DNA of 64,000 bases from Verrucomicrobiota bacterium (GTDB lineage Bacteria > Verrucomicrobiota > Kiritimatiellia > CAIQIC01 > JAGNIJ01). The translations under genes and the position numbers were made by a program. The DNA lies in NCBI GenBank assembly GCA_022710725.1, contig JAKLGK010000002.1:392420-456419 (forward strand), read 5' to 3'. Below the pieces are notes generated by a model that was not told the DNA's origin, ran no database searches, and saw only the letters and a list, made by a program, of their open reading frames with translations. Numbering within the stretch: position 1 is the first letter of the stretch; each line of letters starts with the position of its first letter. Positions 19,523-28,067 of this stretch are shown piece after piece.

Positions 19523-22500
19523 CTACGGCATTCTTGCGCTGACCCGGTAGAACCGCGCGTCGAGGCTGTTGGTCACGTACAGGTTCTGCGAACCCGCCGC
19601 GATGTTGGTCACCGCGCGTTCCAGGGTCCAGTCCGCGTTGGTCATCGTGTTCTTGTAGTAGACGCTGTACACGCGGCCCGTCACCGCCGGGATCGTCAGG
19701 GTGAACTGGTTGGCCGCGGCCTGCTTGTCCTGATCCACGATCTCGAACATGGAGGCGCCGTTCGTCGGGTGGCTGCCGCCGACGAGCTCGTCGATGTTCG
19801 GGACGCCGTCGTTGTCATAATCGTCGTCCATGCCGCCGTTGGGGCCCTCGGGGTCCAGGTCGTAGCCCGCCGCCCAGTCGGTGTAGTAGGCGGGGGCATC
19901 GCTGCCGTAGCCCGTCCACTGGATGTCGTCCAGCGTAATCTGGCCGCTGGTGGAGGTCTTGTTGGTGAACAGCAGCACGACGTCGCCGGAGATGTTGATC
20001 GAGGAACTGCTCCACGTCTGGGTGGTCCCGTCGCCGCCGGAGATGGTGCCGACCAGCGTGTCGTTAACGAAGATATCGCAGCTCAAGGCCGTGGTGTAGG
20101 GCTTGCGGTACTTGAGCGTCAGGGCGCCCACGCCGCCGGAGAGGGTGCCCGAGCGGACGTAGGTGCCGGCAGCTTTTTTGAGGGTGGGCGAACTGCCGTT
20201 GATGCTCAAGTCGCCGCGCGAGAAGCTGTAGGTCCAGGTCGATCCGTCCTGGCCGGCGAACGTGCCGCTGGCGTATGTGCCGCCCTCCGAGAAGTTGGCG
20301 AAGGTCTCCGTTCCGCCGCCCGCGGAGGATTCGGTCACCACGATCTGGATCCGCGAGGTCACGGCGCCGTCGTTGTCTTCCGCCTTGAACGCGGCCGAGT
20401 AAGTGCCCGTGACGGTCGGCGTCCAGGTGAACGCCGACGAAACGGACGCCGCGTTCGTGCCGCCCGTGAACGCGGAGCCCGCGGGCAGGCTGGACGGCAC
20501 GAGGGAGACGGTCTCGCCGTCTTCGTCGGTGGCGGTCACCGTGACCGACAGGGCGTTGCTCACCGTGACGGACTGGTTCGTCCCCGAGGGCACATAGCTG
20601 AAGGTAGGCTTGTTCGTGGCGACCAGCGCGGCCCGGTTGATGATCACGGTGTCGCTAGCGACCGTGCCGGAGGCGTTCGTGACGCTGACGAAGATCGAGT
20701 TGTTGCCCACGTTCAGGGCCACGCCGCCGATGGTCCAGTTCGTGAAGGCCGCGGTGTTGCCGGAGGCCCCGGTCAGCGAGTTGGTCCACCGGATCTGGCC
20801 GACGGCGGCCGTATTGCACGTGCCGCTGACGTCATAGGTGCTGGTCGCGTAGGCGACCGAGGTGGAGGCCGAGGCCGGGTCGGTGATGGTGATCTCGGCC
20901 GCCGTCGGCGTCGAGCCGCCGCCGCTGAACGTGTGGGAGCCGAGATAGCTTGTCGTATCCGCGGCATAATCATCCCACTCCGAGGCGGTGTAGGTGGTCG
21001 TGCCCTGACTCACGGAACTCTTGCGTACCTTGGTCACATCGGCCATGTTGGTGACGTTCAGCCCGATCGTGCCCAGGACGTCCATGTTGGCCGAATTCTT
21101 GGCGAGGGCCACGACGTCGTTCCCGTTGAAGGTCACGCTGCCGGAGGTGAGGTCGGCCTGCGCCAGGATGGCGGCGTTGGCGCCGGAATTGGCGATGACG
21201 AACACGTCCCCTGCGGCGAGGGTTCCGGTCAGATCAATGGTCGAATAAGACGTGGAGCCGTTGAAGTACAGGCGCAGGTCATAATTGCCCGTCGCCAGGT
21301 CTACCGAGGCCCCTGTGCCGTTGTAGATCTCGACGGCCTTGTTGTTGCTCGAACCCTCGATGTACTCCGAGATGAACAGGTCCGCGGCGGAGCCGCCGGC
21401 GCCGACGGTGATCGTGAAGGTCTCGAAGTCTGCGCCGTCGTTGTCCGCGGCGTAGACGCTCATGGTATAGACGCCCACGGGGCCGGCGTTGGTCCAGCTG
21501 AACAGGCCGTTCGTGCCACTGCTCCAGAACGTCGCGGCGGCAGGCTTGTTGCTGATCGTCAGGGTGACCGCGTCGCCGTCGGTGGCCGCGGCGGTGACGG
21601 CGAACTGAACCGTGTTGCTCCAGGTCGCCGACTTGTTGCCGATGGAGGCGAGCACGGGCGGCGTGTTGGTCGGGACGGTCTCCACGGGCAGCTTCAGGGC
21701 GGGGTCGCCCAGCAGGTTGAGGCCGAACTGGATCCAGCGCTCGGCCTCGTCCGTGCCGCACGAGCTGATCATGTCCGCCTTGTGCATGGCGAAGGCCGTG
21801 CCCACGGTGCGGTTGGCGGTCTCGTGGAACCGCTTGTAGAACTTGTACGCGTAGATCGTGGACGGGCCGCCGTCCGACGTGTTGCTGGCGGGGGTTTCGT
21901 CCGGCTCGCCCCACCCGTACCGGGCGCAGCCCATGTAGGCCACAGCGCCGCCCGCGTTGCGGTAGTTGCGCAGGAAGCCCTCACCCAGGCAGGGTTCCGT
22001 GGTATAGCCGTAGCCGTCGATGTTGTTGCTGTCCCGGTCGAAGTGGCCGGTCAGGCAGGCGTCCGTGTACACGAAGGCCGCCATGCCGGTCATGGACGCG
22101 GCGTCGGTGTTGTCGAAGGACCCGGACTCCAGACCCCACTCCTGCGGCGCGCCGTGGCCCGAGAACATCAGGTGCGTGTAGTTCTTGTTGAACGCGGCCA
22201 GCGTGTTGGCCGCGCTCTCGGAATGGTCGCCGCAGGTGCTGCTGTCCCACGAGGTGATCGTGTCGCAGATGATGCTCACGGCCCCGGGCCAGTAGGGATA
22301 GATCCCGTCGCGGTAGAGCCGCCGCAGCCACATCTCCGAGTCGCTGACGTAGGTGTGCGCGGGGCTGGTCGAGCGGAACCCGGCGTGGCCGTCGATGGTC
22401 ACGTCGTCGCTCGGCCGGGCGGTTCCCGAGTAGGTGCTCCAGGCCTCCGGGCCGCCGAGCACGATCTTGTCCGCGAGCCGCGAGCTGTCCGCGTCGTACG

Positions 22501-23617
22501 CGATGACCTTGTTGACGTAGTTGGTCACCTGGGCGGCGGTCCGCATCGGGATGCGGGCGACGATCACGTCCCAGGCCATGTCCACGTTGTCGCTGGTCTC
22601 GCCGTACTTCGCGTCGCTGTCGCTGTTCCAGTTGCCGCCCAGGCCGGAATAGTACAGGTCCGTCGGCATGTTGGTCTCGTACGTGTCGCCCGAGACCACG
22701 GCCACGTAGCAGTCGCGATCCGGCACGATCGTGTCGTCGCCGCCCAGCACCACCATCGTCGTGCCCATCGTGGCCACGCGGTTGCTGATGCAGGCCCGGA
22801 TCTTCTGCTGGATGTCCGCGCCGGTGAAGGTGGAGCTGATGTAATTGGTGGTCAGCACCGTGGTCGTGTAGCTGCCCCCCGCCGAGGAGGCGCGGTAGGT
22901 CGCGAGCTGCTGGAACGCGTTGCTCAACGCGGGCGACGTGATGATCAGGTAGTCTAGCGCCGCCCGCGTCTCCGTCCGGGACGCGGGCGCGAACTCGTCG
23001 CTCGACGATGGGTTGACGACCAGGCTGTTGACCAGCGGCTCGAACTGGGCCTTCTGCTTCGCGGAGATCGTGCGGGGCGTCGCCGGAGCGTCGTAGGAGA
23101 CGGTGACGTCGATCGCGGGGCGCAGGTGGAGCGCCCGGTCCGCGCCGACGTAGAAGAGGGGATTCACGCGGACGGAGACAAACCGGTAGCCCTGCATGTC
23201 GTGGATGCCCTCGATCGTCGCGGCGTCCGCCGGCCAGGCTTCCGCGCTGGCGTAGCGGTCGTTGGCCTCCGCGAAAGCCGGGCGCGGCTTGCTCTTCGGG
23301 CTCCGGGGCTGCGAAGGATAGGGGAGGATGTCCGCGGCCAGCAGGGCCGGTTCGCCGCTTGCCGAGAGCGTGACGTTCTCTGCGCCCGCCGGCACCAGGA
23401 TGTTCGCGTAGCGGGCCGGGATCGCCGGCGCGCCCACCTCGTCCACCGGCAGGCTCCCGTCCGCCAGCGCCAGGCGCTGGTACCCGTCCACGGCGACCAG
23501 GGACACGTCGTCCGCCGAAAATTCGAAGCGGACCGTGACCTCGCCCGCGCCCGCCGTAGCCACCCAACATCCGAGCAACAACCCGATCAGCCCCCACCGC
23601 GAAACCTTGGATTTCAT
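19523..23617 (-). CDS. Secreted gingipain-type (C25) cysteine protease with Ig-like and lamin-tail-like domains
   Basis: 1364 residues from ATG 23617 (signal peptide MKSKVSRWGLIGLLLGCWVATAGA; GGAG upstream). An N-terminal prodomain of about 200 residues precedes the C25 catalytic domain. The catalytic His is in MFSGHGAPQEWG (about residue 485) and the catalytic Cys in VYTDACLTGHFD (about residue 520). Then follow an Ig-like domain (PPVLASIGNKSATWSNTVQF), a lamin-tail-like domain (ADLFISEYIEGSSNNKAVEIYNG), further Ig/cadherin-like domains and a calcium-binding thrombospondin-3-like motif (DDDYDNDGVPNIDEL). The last 80 residues are a beta domain ending RFYRVSARMP, similar in layout to the end of the 38219 protein, and may be a sorting domain. 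Predicted extracellular protease. Confidence 0.85.
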   Translation of the reverse strand: MKSKVSRWGLIGLLLGCWVATAGAGEVTVRFEFSADDVSLVAVDGYQRLALADGSLPVDEVGAPAIPARYANILVPAGAENVTLSASGEPALLAADILPYPSQPRSPKSKPRPAFAEANDRYASAEAWPADAATIEGIHDMQGYRFVSVRVNPLFYVGADRALHLRPAIDVTVSYDAPATPRTISAKQKAQFEPLVNSLVVNPSSSDEFAPASRTETRAALDYLIITSPALSNAFQQLATYRASSAGGSYTTTVLTTNYISSTFTGADIQQKIRACISNRVATMGTTMVVLGGDDTIVPDRDCYVAVVSGDTYETNMPTDLYYSGLGGNWNSDSDAKYGETSDNVDMAWDVIVARIPMRTAAQVTNYVNKVIAYDADSSRLADKIVLGGPEAWSTYSGTARPSDDVTIDGHAGFRSTSPAHTYVSDSEMWLRRLYRDGIYPYWPGAVSIICDTITSWDSSTCGDHSESAANTLAAFNKNYTHLMFSGHGAPQEWGLESGSFDNTDAASMTGMAAFVYTDACLTGHFDRDSNNIDGYGYTTEPCLGEGFLRNYRNAGGAVAYMGCARYGWGEPDETPASNTSDGGPSTIYAYKFYKRFHETANRTVGTAFAMHKADMISSCGTDEAERWIQFGLNLLGDPALKLPVETVPTNTPPVLASIGNKSATWSNTVQFAVTAAATDGDAVTLTISNKPAAATFWSSGTNGLFSWTNAGPVGVYTMSVYAADNDGADFETFTITVGAGGSAADLFISEYIEGSSNNKAVEIYNGTGASVDLATGNYDLRLYFNGSTSYSTIDLTGTLAAGDVFVIANSGANAAILAQADLTSGSVTFNGNDVVALAKNSANMDVLGTIGLNVTNMADVTKVRKSSVSQGTTTYTASEWDDYAADTTSYLGSHTFSGGGSTPTAAEITITDPASASTSVAYATSTYDVSGTCNTAAVGQIRWTNSLTGASGNTAAFTNWTIGGVALNVGNNSIFVSVTNASGTVASDTVIINRAALVATNKPTFSYVPSGTNQSVTVSNALSVTVTATDEDGETVSLVPSSLPAGSAFTGGTNAASVSSAFTWTPTVTGTYSAAFKAEDNDGAVTSRIQIVVTESSAGGGTETFANFSEGGTYASGTFAGQDGSTWTYSFSRGDLSINGSSPTLKKAAGTYVRSGTLSGGVGALTLKYRKPYTTALSCDIFVNDTLVGTISGGDGTTQTWSSSSINISGDVVLLFTNKTSTSGQITLDDIQWTGYGSDAPAYYTDWAAGYDLDPEGPNGGMDDDYDNDGVPNIDELVGGSHPTNGASMFEIVDQDKQAAANQFTLTIPAVTGRVYSVYYKNTMTNADWTLERAVTNIAAGSQNLYVTNSLDARFYRVSARMP

Positions 23618-23805
23618 CGTGATCAGTTCTCCCTGTGTAAATTCCGTCGCGGTCACCCGGCTCCGCGCCCCTGCGATCCGGTGTATGACATGCCCAGCGC
23701 CACGTCTTTTCGCGGTCGTCCCGAACGGCGGGAACGACACGAGTTCAAACCTTCAAAGTACTCCTTTGATCCGGAGCGGGGGAAGGAAAAATACGGGCGA
23801 AAAGA

Positions 23806-26187
23806 TTAAGGCGATCGATCCCCGGCCGCCGGAGCTCCGTCCCCGAGCGCGATGCGAAGCTTGTTGCGCAATATATTGGCCTCGAAAGGTTTCTGTATGA
23901 ATCCGGAGAGGGGCGCGCTGCCGTAGCGGCGCTGGACGTCCTTCTCGTCGTAGCCGCTCGTTAAGAGGACGGGCACGTCCGGCTTGATCTCGCGGATCAT
24001 CTCGAGCGCTTCCACCCCGTCCAGTTCCGGCATCGTGAGGTCCAGCAGGACGCAGCGGAACTCCCCGGCCTGCTGCCGGAAGCAGTCGACCGCCTCGCGT
24101 CCGTTCGAGGCCGTGATCACCTTGAAGCCCAACTGCTCCAGGATGCGGCGTCCGACAAGCCGGATGCCTTCTTCGTCGTCCGCCAGCAGCGCGCACCCGT
24201 GTCCGCGCCATGCGTCGCCGCCGGCCGGCGACTCCGAAACGGCGGGCATGGAGCCCGTGACCGCGGGGAAGAGGATCCGAAACGTGGTTCCCCGCCCTTC
24301 CTCGCTGCGCACCCGCATCACGCCGGAGTGGGCGCGCACGATGCCCAGGACGGCGGAAAGGCCGAGTCCCCGGCCTTTGTATTTCGTCGAATAAAACGGC
24401 TCGAAGATCCGGCCGAGGCTCTCGGCGTTCATTCCGCAACCCGTGTCCTCCACTTCCAGGTATACGTAGGTTCCGACCCGCGCTTCCTCGCCGAGCAGGG
24501 CCCCGGCCAGGTCCTCGCTCCGGAGGTCCGCCTGGCCGGTGCCCACCCGGATGTAGCCGCTGCGGTCGCCGATGGCCTCGGAGGCGTTGATGATCAGGTT
24601 CATGATCACCTGCCGGAGTTGGGTGGGGTCCGCCTCGACGACGGGCAGATCGGGGGCAAAGTCGTACTTCAGGACGGCCTTCTTGGACACGGAGATCTCC
24701 AGCATGTGGGCCATGTCCTCGACGACCGCGGACAGGCTGAGGCGCTCGACGACGAACCGCCCCTTGCCGGAATAGGCGAGCATCTGGCGGCAGAGTTCGG
24801 CCGCCCGCCGGCTGGCTTTTTCGATCTCGGCGAGGTGCGCGGATGCGGGTGAGTTGGCCGGCAGCCCCACCCGGGCCAGGTTCGCGTTGCCGAGCACCAT
24901 GGTCAGCAGGTTGTTGAAATCATGGGCGATGCCGCCCGCCAGGACGCCGAGGCTCTCCAGTTTCTGGGCCTGGAGGATCTGGCGCTCCAGGTTCTGCTTT
25001 TCTTCCGCGGCGCGTTTCATGTCCGTGATGTCGATGAACGCGGCCACGGCCCCGTCGGGCCGCCCGCCCGGGCCGAGCAGCGGAACCACGTTGCCCAGGA
25101 GGGTGAGCCGGCCGCCGTCCGGGAATACGATTTCCTCCTCGTAGTCCCTGAACTCCACGCCGTCCTGCGCGGCCCGCTGCATGGGCAGGTCGTCCCCCGT
25201 GAGTTCGACGCCGTCCTTGAAGATCCGGAAGGGCGGCCGGCGGTCCGGCTCGGGGGCGGTGAGCGACGCGTTGGACGCCGGCGGAATGCCCAGCAGCTGG
25301 TTCGCCATCCGGTTCCCGGTGATGCGCGTGCAGTTCCGGTCCGCGGAGATCCAGACCAGGGCGGGCACCGCGTCGAGCAGGATATGCCAGCGGCCGGCGG
25401 CGTGGTGCTCGCGCTGCTCGGAGAGCCGCAGCGCGGCCTCGTCGCGCTCCCGCAGCAGCGCCGCGCCGATGGCGGCGGCCGCCGTGCGCAGGGCGTCGAT
25501 CTCCGTCGGCTGCCAGCGGCGCGCCGGGCCCAGCGTGTCGAAGCCGATCACCCCCCAGACATCGTGGCCGACGCTGACCGGCACGATCAGGCGATAGACC
25601 ACCGGCTCGGCCTCCGCCGGGGGCGCCAGCGCGCCCTGCACGACGCGGCCGGAAGCCAGGGCGGTCCGCCATTCCGGGCTCATCTCCGCGCTCGGCCCCG
25701 CGCCGGCAAGGGCCGGCGAGGCCCGCCATTCCCAGCGGATGCCGGCGATCGAGCGACCCGGCCCCGCGGGCGCCAGCTCTTCCGTCACGAAAACCCGGTC
25801 CACGCCGGCGGCCCGTCCCAGGATCTCGAGCGCCCGCCGGATGCCCCGGTCCACCTGGGATTCGCCGAGCAGCAGCGCGCCCGTCTCGGCCACGCCGGCC
25901 AGGATGCGGCCCCGGGCCTCCATCTCGCGCCGGGCCCGGTGCAGGTCGCGCGCCTGCCGCCGGAGTTCCCGCCGAGCCACCCAGGCGATCGTCCCGCCCA
26001 CGACGGCCAGGAGCAGCAGGAGGACGGGGACCCAGGGGAAGGAGCCGGCGCCCTCCGGCAAGCCCGGGGCGGCCCTCGCGGATGCCGCCGGGGACGCAAG
26101 GACAACCAGGCAAAGCAGACCGACGCGCGTGTGCAAACGCGCGGGCCGCCGGGCGGGCGCCCCGTCCGATATCAGCGCGCTGTCCAA
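23806..26187 (-). CDS. Hybrid sensor histidine kinase (TM-GAF-PAS-HisKA-HATPase-REC)
   Basis: About 793 residues if translation starts at the TTG at 26187. The frame is open much further upstream, but that would overlap the divergent flippase gene, and no good ATG exists between. Order: signal/TM segment, second TM helix (FPWVPVLLLLLAVVGGTIAWV), short coiled coil, GAF domain (about 110-250), PAS domain (about 275-400), HisKA (LAGGIAHDFNNLLTMVLGN, His in AHDFNN), ATPase with NLIINASEAIGD, DTGCGMN and GRGLGLSAV motifs, and a C-terminal receiver with phosphoacceptor in VLLDLTMPELDG and Lys in FIQKPFEAN. No output regulator is adjacent, so the target is unknown. The start codon is the weak point of the call. 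Confidence 0.85.
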   Translation of the reverse strand: MDSALISDGAPARRPARLHTRVGLLCLVVLASPAASARAAPGLPEGAGSFPWVPVLLLLLAVVGGTIAWVARRELRRQARDLHRARREMEARGRILAGVAETGALLLGESQVDRGIRRALEILGRAAGVDRVFVTEELAPAGPGRSIAGIRWEWRASPALAGAGPSAEMSPEWRTALASGRVVQGALAPPAEAEPVVYRLIVPVSVGHDVWGVIGFDTLGPARRWQPTEIDALRTAAAAIGAALLRERDEAALRLSEQREHHAAGRWHILLDAVPALVWISADRNCTRITGNRMANQLLGIPPASNASLTAPEPDRRPPFRIFKDGVELTGDDLPMQRAAQDGVEFRDYEEEIVFPDGGRLTLLGNVVPLLGPGGRPDGAVAAFIDITDMKRAAEEKQNLERQILQAQKLESLGVLAGGIAHDFNNLLTMVLGNANLARVGLPANSPASAHLAEIEKASRRAAELCRQMLAYSGKGRFVVERLSLSAVVEDMAHMLEISVSKKAVLKYDFAPDLPVVEADPTQLRQVIMNLIINASEAIGDRSGYIRVGTGQADLRSEDLAGALLGEEARVGTYVYLEVEDTGCGMNAESLGRIFEPFYSTKYKGRGLGLSAVLGIVRAHSGVMRVRSEEGRGTTFRILFPAVTGSMPAVSESPAGGDAWRGHGCALLADDEEGIRLVGRRILEQLGFKVITASNGREAVDCFRQQAGEFRCVLLDLTMPELDGVEALEMIREIKPDVPVLLTSGYDEKDVQRRYGSAPLSGFIQKPFEANILRNKLRIALGDGAPAAGDRSP

Positions 26188-26253
26188 GATGAGGTTCCGG
26201 GGATCATCCGTACCCCCGGCGCGTTTTTTTGGATAGGCGCTCCGGCGCCGGCG

Positions 26254-26281
26254 TTGCTTCGAGGGACCGCTCTGATATAGT
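26254..26281 (+). promoter_or_regulatory. Candidate promoter giving a leaderless flippase mRNA
   Basis: TTGCTT (26254-26259), 16-base spacer, TATAGT (26276-26281), followed after only 6 bases by the ATG at 26288. The expected transcript start coincides with the start codon. The same -35 and spacing precede ssrA (TTGCTT-16-TATACT). Confidence 0.5.
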
Positions 26282-26287
26282 GAACCC

Positions 26288-27373
26288 ATGTCCAGTCGGG
26301 GCCAGCCGCTGAAACGCCGCACGCTGCTCGTCAAGGCCGCGGTCAGTCTTGTATTCTTCGCCGTGCTCTTCGCGTTTGCCGGCCGGCAGGACCTGCTGGC
26401 GATGCTGAAGCGCGTGGATCCCCTGTATTTCACCCTGTCGTTCGTCATCGCGGCCGCCCAGATTTCCACCAGCTGCCTGAAGTGGCGCGTCCTGATCAAC
26501 CTGTACGGCGACCGGCTCGGGTTCGGCTTCCTGATGCGCAACTACCTCATCGGCTACTACTTCTCGAACCTCCTGCCGTCCAACATCGGCGGGGACGTGG
26601 TCCGCTCGTATTACGCGGGACGGCGGATCGGCAACCAGACCCACGCGGCCATCAGCGTCTTCATGGAACGGTTCACCGGCAGCCTGTACCTGCTGGTCCT
26701 GGCCATCGGCATGCCGCTGCTGAAGCCCGGGCTCTATGCGCGGCCGGTGGTGTTCGTCCCGGCGGCGGGCGCGGCGGGCCTGCTGCTTTTCTTCGCCGCG
26801 CTGGCTTTCTGGGGGCAGGGGCTGCTGCGCTTCCTCAACCGTCTGATCGAGCGCCAGGCCCTCCGCGCGGCCGGCGCGCCGGGCCGCTCGCTGCTCGGGC
26901 GGGGCATGAAGGCCCTCCTCTGGTTCCGCGCGAAGTCGGAGAAGATCGCCGAGAAGATGGCCCTCACCATGCGCCTGCTCAAGCAGAACCGGCGCGCCGC
27001 GCTCGCCGTGTTCGGATTGACCGTGCTGTTCTACGCGCTGACCTGGGTCAACGTGTACCTGGCCTACCGCACCTTTGGCGTGGAGCCGGATTTCATCGGC
27101 ATCATGAGCCTGCTGGCCACCGCCATGCTCGCCGGGTCCATTCCCATTACGCTCGGCAGCCTGGGTATTGCGGAAGGGGCCTATGTCTTCTATTTTAGGC
27201 TGGTGGGCATGGAGCCCGCGGCCACGCTGGCCATGGGCCTGTTCCTGCGGTTCAAGCTGCTCGCGGTGGGACTGGCGGGCCTGGTCAGCTACCTGACCTA
27301 CCCGCATGAACGGTTTGATTATGAACGAATCCAACAACAAACTGAAACTGGAAGCCCAGGCGGCGATCCATGA
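26288..27373 (+). CDS. Flippase-like membrane protein (UPF0104 / lysylphosphatidylglycerol-synthase TM family)
   Basis: 361 residues with about eight hydrophobic helices. The segments YLIGYYFSNLLPSNIGGDVVRSYYAGRRIG and SIPITLGSLGIAEGAYVFYFRLVG are signatures of the UPF0104/AglD2/MprF-transmembrane family, integral membrane proteins linked to lipid or polyprenol-glycan translocation. The family commonly sits in glycan gene clusters, and here a hexapeptide acyltransferase overlaps its 3' end by 53 bases, which supports a role in surface polysaccharide or glycolipid export. There is no ribosome-binding site; the upstream promoter suggests a leaderless message. Confidence 0.85.
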   Translation: MSSRGQPLKRRTLLVKAAVSLVFFAVLFAFAGRQDLLAMLKRVDPLYFTLSFVIAAAQISTSCLKWRVLINLYGDRLGFGFLMRNYLIGYYFSNLLPSNIGGDVVRSYYAGRRIGNQTHAAISVFMERFTGSLYLLVLAIGMPLLKPGLYARPVVFVPAAGAAGLLLFFAALAFWGQGLLRFLNRLIERQALRAAGAPGRSLLGRGMKALLWFRAKSEKIAEKMALTMRLLKQNRRAALAVFGLTVLFYALTWVNVYLAYRTFGVEPDFIGIMSLLATAMLAGSIPITLGSLGIAEGAYVFYFRLVGMEPAATLAMGLFLRFKLLAVGLAGLVSYLTYPHERFDYERIQQQTETGSPGGDP

Positions 27374-28067
27374 TCCGGGCCGGTCCGCGCTCCGGCGCTA
27401 CGCGCTGCTGACCACCGGCGGGACCTCGCTCTGGACGCTCTTCGTGCACGAACTGGTCACCGGCCTCCTCTCGGGCTGCCCCGGCGCGCTCGGCATCTGG
27501 CTGCGCCGCAAGCTCTACCGTCGCCTGTTCGCCGCGGCCGGCCGCGAACTCATCATCGGCCGGAACGTGACCATCCGGGGCTTCGCCCGCATCCGCGTCG
27601 GGGACCGCGTCGTGCTGGACGACAACTCGGTGGTGGACGCGCGCGGCGCCGGGGCCTCGATCACGCTCGGCGACGAGGCGCTCGTCGGCCGCAACAGCAT
27701 CGTCCGCTGCCGCGGCGAATCGCTGACCATCGGCGACGGGACCGATATCGGCTGCAACTGCATCGTGGCCACGGACAGCCGGCTCGCGATCGGGAAGGAC
27801 GTGCTCGTCGCGGCCTACACCTACATCGCCGCGGGCGGGAATCACAATTACGCGGACAAGACCGTGCCCATCCGCAAGCAGGGCTTCACCAGCCGCGGCG
27901 GCGTGACCATCGGCGACGACGTGTGGATCGGCTCGCACACCGCCATCCTGGACGGCGTGACCATCGGGCGGGGCGCGGTCATCGGCGCGCACTCGCTGGT
28001 GAACAAGGACCTGCCCGAATGGGCCATCGCGTACGGCTGCCCCGCCCGGGTCGAGCGCCTCCGGTGA
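27321..28067 (+). CDS. Hexapeptide-repeat acyltransferase (left-handed beta-helix)
   Basis: 248 residues from ATG 27321 (27306 is also possible). After about 60 N-terminal residues the protein shows left-handed beta-helix hexapeptide repeats with Ile/Val every six residues (IIGRNVTIRGFARIRVGDRVVLDD, LTIGDGTDIGCNCIV). It ends with the acetyltransferase-typical block VTIGDDVWIGSHTAILDGVTIGRGAVIGAHSLV and CPARV, closest to sugar O-acetyltransferases of the WcaF/maa type. The acceptor is probably a surface-glycan sugar. Its start overlaps the flippase gene by 53 bases and its stop overlaps the next start (ATGA at 28066-28069 region), so the genes are co-translated. Confidence 0.85.
   Translation: MNESNNKLKLEAQAAIHDPGRSALRRYALLTTGGTSLWTLFVHELVTGLLSGCPGALGIWLRRKLYRRLFAAAGRELIIGRNVTIRGFARIRVGDRVVLDDNSVVDARGAGASITLGDEALVGRNSIVRCRGESLTIGDGTDIGCNCIVATDSRLAIGKDVLVAAYTYIAAGGNHNYADKTVPIRKQGFTSRGGVTIGDDVWIGSHTAILDGVTIGRGAVIGAHSLVNKDLPEWAIAYGCPARVERLR

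Noticed and set aside
19769..22957. 3.2-kb plus-strand open frame opposite the C25 protease
   Set aside because: Val/Gly/Arg/His-biased composition, no domain; the minus strand has an unmistakable protease with catalytic motifs.
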